This document shows positions 62,106 through 64,000 of a stretch of DNA of 64,000 nucleotides, in pieces. The number at the start of each line of letters is the position of its first letter. The first letter of the stretch is position 1. Source of the stretch: Ziziphus jujuba. Lineage: Eukaryota; Streptophyta; Magnoliopsida; Rosales; Rhamnaceae. A program made the translations under genes and the position numbers. Under the pieces are notes generated by a model. It was not told the origin of the DNA. It did no database searches and saw nothing but the letters and a program-made list of their open reading frames with translations. The stretch lies in contig NC_083380.1 of assembly GCF_031755915.1 (NCBI RefSeq), positions 31,592,501-31,656,500 on the forward strand, read 5' to 3'.

Positions 62106-63659
62106 TTTTAGCATCTTTGACCCTCAATTATTAAACTTTTACACTTTGATCCCTATTTTTTTTTTTTTCATTTTGGTCCCTAAAATTCAACTTTTGATAC
62201 ATTATATTCTTTAAACTATTTTTATCTACTTTTTAAACAGTTTAGTGTCCTTGTTACAACAACAAAACAATGAAGTTACAATCAAACAACCCTACAAAAT
62301 ATTTGTATGTTGCATAAAGTACTTTGTGTATACGTGCTTAAAATTGTTAAAAAAATTTTAAAAAAAAAATTAAGATTAAAGTGCACAAAAAATTAAAATT
62401 TAAAGATCAAAATGTTAATTAAAAAAAGTTTGAGAGAACAAATTAAAATACAAAAGCATAATAATTGAGAGGCATAAATGCTAAATATTCTATTGATTTA
62501 TTTATTTATTTGGTAAATGCCGGAAACCCAATTTTATTTGGTAACTTCTGTGAAGATGGACAGGGGAATATTTGGACTCGGACAACAAAAATCAGGTAAA
62601 GACTTGCATTATGACCAACTCAAACAAATCTGTTTAGTTTCTTAATTTTCTTTGGTGCTTTTTTTTTTTTTGGCTAGAGAGTGCTTATACCAATAAGATG
62701 CTTTCCCCCTCTATATTTTAATCCATCTCTTCACGTTCACCAATTCAGATCTGTTTTGTAGAAAAGTGAACGTTGACTATTAATCTGTCTTCATTTGTAT
62801 TAATTGCAAGGAAAATCAACATTGATAACTTGATATTGTGAATAATAATAATAACTGAATAATTAAATAAGATGGCATTGGATATTAACAATATTTAAAA
62901 GAATAATAAAAAAAAAAGCATCCGGAAATTAACACGGATCTCACCCGTAGTGACCCAGTTTTCTGGAATTTTATTTCCTCCAGTGATAAAAATATATGTG
63001 ACTCTGACTTTTCTAACAAGATCATTGAAGAAGAGAGATTAAGACATATCCAATGGCCCTTTTTTTTTTTTTTTTTTTTTTTTTTGTTTAGTGAAGTTTC
63101 TCATCCTTTCTAAAAGATGGGAAACAGAAAATTATTCAGTGAAACCGTCGTCGTACATAGTCAAGCAAGTGATCCATAAAAAATTCGGCTATTGTACAGG
63201 ATGTATTTTTGCCAAGACTAATCAAAGTTAAGCTTTTACTAAATTAGCTTCTTTTTAAAATCTTAGCAAAGGCAATAAACGAAATGGTAATTTATAGGCT
63301 ACTTCCATGAAGATCCATCTTTATTTTGCGGCTAGTCAACTTGGACCAACGAAAGGTAAAAAGACTTTCTAATGGATCTAACCAAATGGACGTGGTTCAA
63401 CCTTTAATCTGCCATATTTAAAATTAAAAAAAAAAATTATAATAATAATATAATTCAATCTTATTAGAATCATGCTAGTGGCCTTGTCCTTTTATCTTTC
63501 ATCATATGAGCCAGAGGCTTGTTAGACCGGGTCCCCTGTAGGACCCACATGAACTTTAGCAGTCGGTTGTTGGTCTTAATCACAGCTAGGATGGCAACTG
63601 TAACCATCCACTCATGCATTGGGTCTATCAAAAATTGCTAGGCGTAGTCTGTGAGACAG
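62106..63659. other. R4 upstream region, duplicate of 8,710-10,256
   Basis: No gene. Same order of landmarks as upstream of R1: the GGACAGGGGAATATTTGGAC segment, poly-T (63,058-63,085), the conserved block, and the GGGTCC/GGACCC segment at 63,507-63,610. Confidence 0.65.
62919..63046 (-). promoter_or_regulatory. Conserved upstream block (copy 3, R4)
   Basis: Matches 9,531-9,658 over its whole length with few changes (CCCAGTTTTCTGGAATTTTA is identical). Confidence 0.4.
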
Positions 63660-64000
63660 TTTACACAACATGTAGAAGATTAAATTTCAACTCAGTAGCA
63701 GAAATCATAATAACAAAGACAAATGAGAAGAAATGGCAAAAATAGACAAAGAAGCACAAGATTTTAACGTAGTTCAAATGTCTAAGAGAAAATCTACATC
63801 CATGGGCGAACAAGGAAGAAGATATTCATTATCTAGCAAAATAACTTACAAGCACACACCAGGACGTACCAGTACATACCAGTACATATGGAAGAACAGA
63901 GCTTTTCTTTCTTTTGCTCCAAGAAAACTCACTCTCACTCCTCTTACTGTCTCACGCTTCTATTATATCCATAAAGCATGACATTTAGCCACGAAAAGGA
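63660..64000 (-). other. 3' flank of a further TNL beyond the right edge
   Basis: Matches 10,257-10,530 and 11,171-11,500, the sequence just past the 3' ends of F3 and R2. The LRR end that would follow is outside the window, so another tandem gene probably starts there. Confidence 0.6.

Overview
The window is plant nuclear DNA, almost certainly from a woody or other rosid-like eudicot; the species cannot be named from sequence alone. The evidence is a run of TIR-NBS-LRR (TNL) disease-resistance genes, a class missing from grasses, plus spliced genes with GT..AG introns, low GC, Ty1/copia retrotransposons primed by plant initiator-Met tRNA, and many AT microsatellites. No bacterial or organellar genes are present.

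Every host gene I can support is a TNL or a piece of one, and all lie on the minus strand (R1-R4 are my working names). Right to left: R4 (TIR 61,971-61,457; NBS 60,250-59,158; LRR start 59,042-58,767; broken LRR and C-terminal exons to 57,943, continued at 50,682-50,099). Then F4 (LRR and C-terminal pieces at 43,560-42,227 and 39,154-39,002). R3 (TIR 31,775-31,285; NBS 30,420-29,448, cut short). R2, a pseudogene with no TIR (NBS 22,209-22,142 and 16,853-15,760; LRR 15,600-14,598 and 11,728-11,161). F3 (10,257-11,160). R1, a pseudogene (8,578-3,083). F2 and F1 (2,203-76). Only R4 and R3 keep open TIR-NBS reading frames. Both appear to have lost a working LRR, so at most they would give short TIR-NBS proteins of about 641 and 487 residues.

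The left part (about 0.8-10.5 kb) and the right part (about 39-64 kb) are copies of one duplicated segment, colinear from promoter to C-terminal exon. The right copy is longer mainly because of insertions: copia 4 (39,155-42,226), copia 2 (43,828-49,416) and copia 3 (50,683-57,942), with a 2.4 kb solo LTR at 36,571-39,001 just outside. Copia 1 (16,854-22,141) sits in the NBS exon of R2, a 2.9 kb solo LTR (11,729-14,597) sits in its LRR, and a second solo LTR of that family lies at 24,373-27,185. Uninterrupted paralogues show the unoccupied target for several insertions. Two short TRIM-like solo LTRs are nested in the coding regions of copia 1 and copia 3. A tRNA-derived SINE is at 27,311-27,436 and a MITE-like insertion at 7,238-7,644.

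The genes do not form a pathway. This is a decaying, recombining immune-receptor cluster in which mobile elements, frameshifts and unequal exchange have removed LRR function while two TIR-NBS cores stay open. I found no clearly new type of biological system. The most unusual points are the two separate TIR-NBS truncations, an in-frame tandem copy of the kinase-2 region in R2, and a copia gag-pol that stays in one frame through a 186 bp nested insertion and is broken only by four transition-type stop codons.
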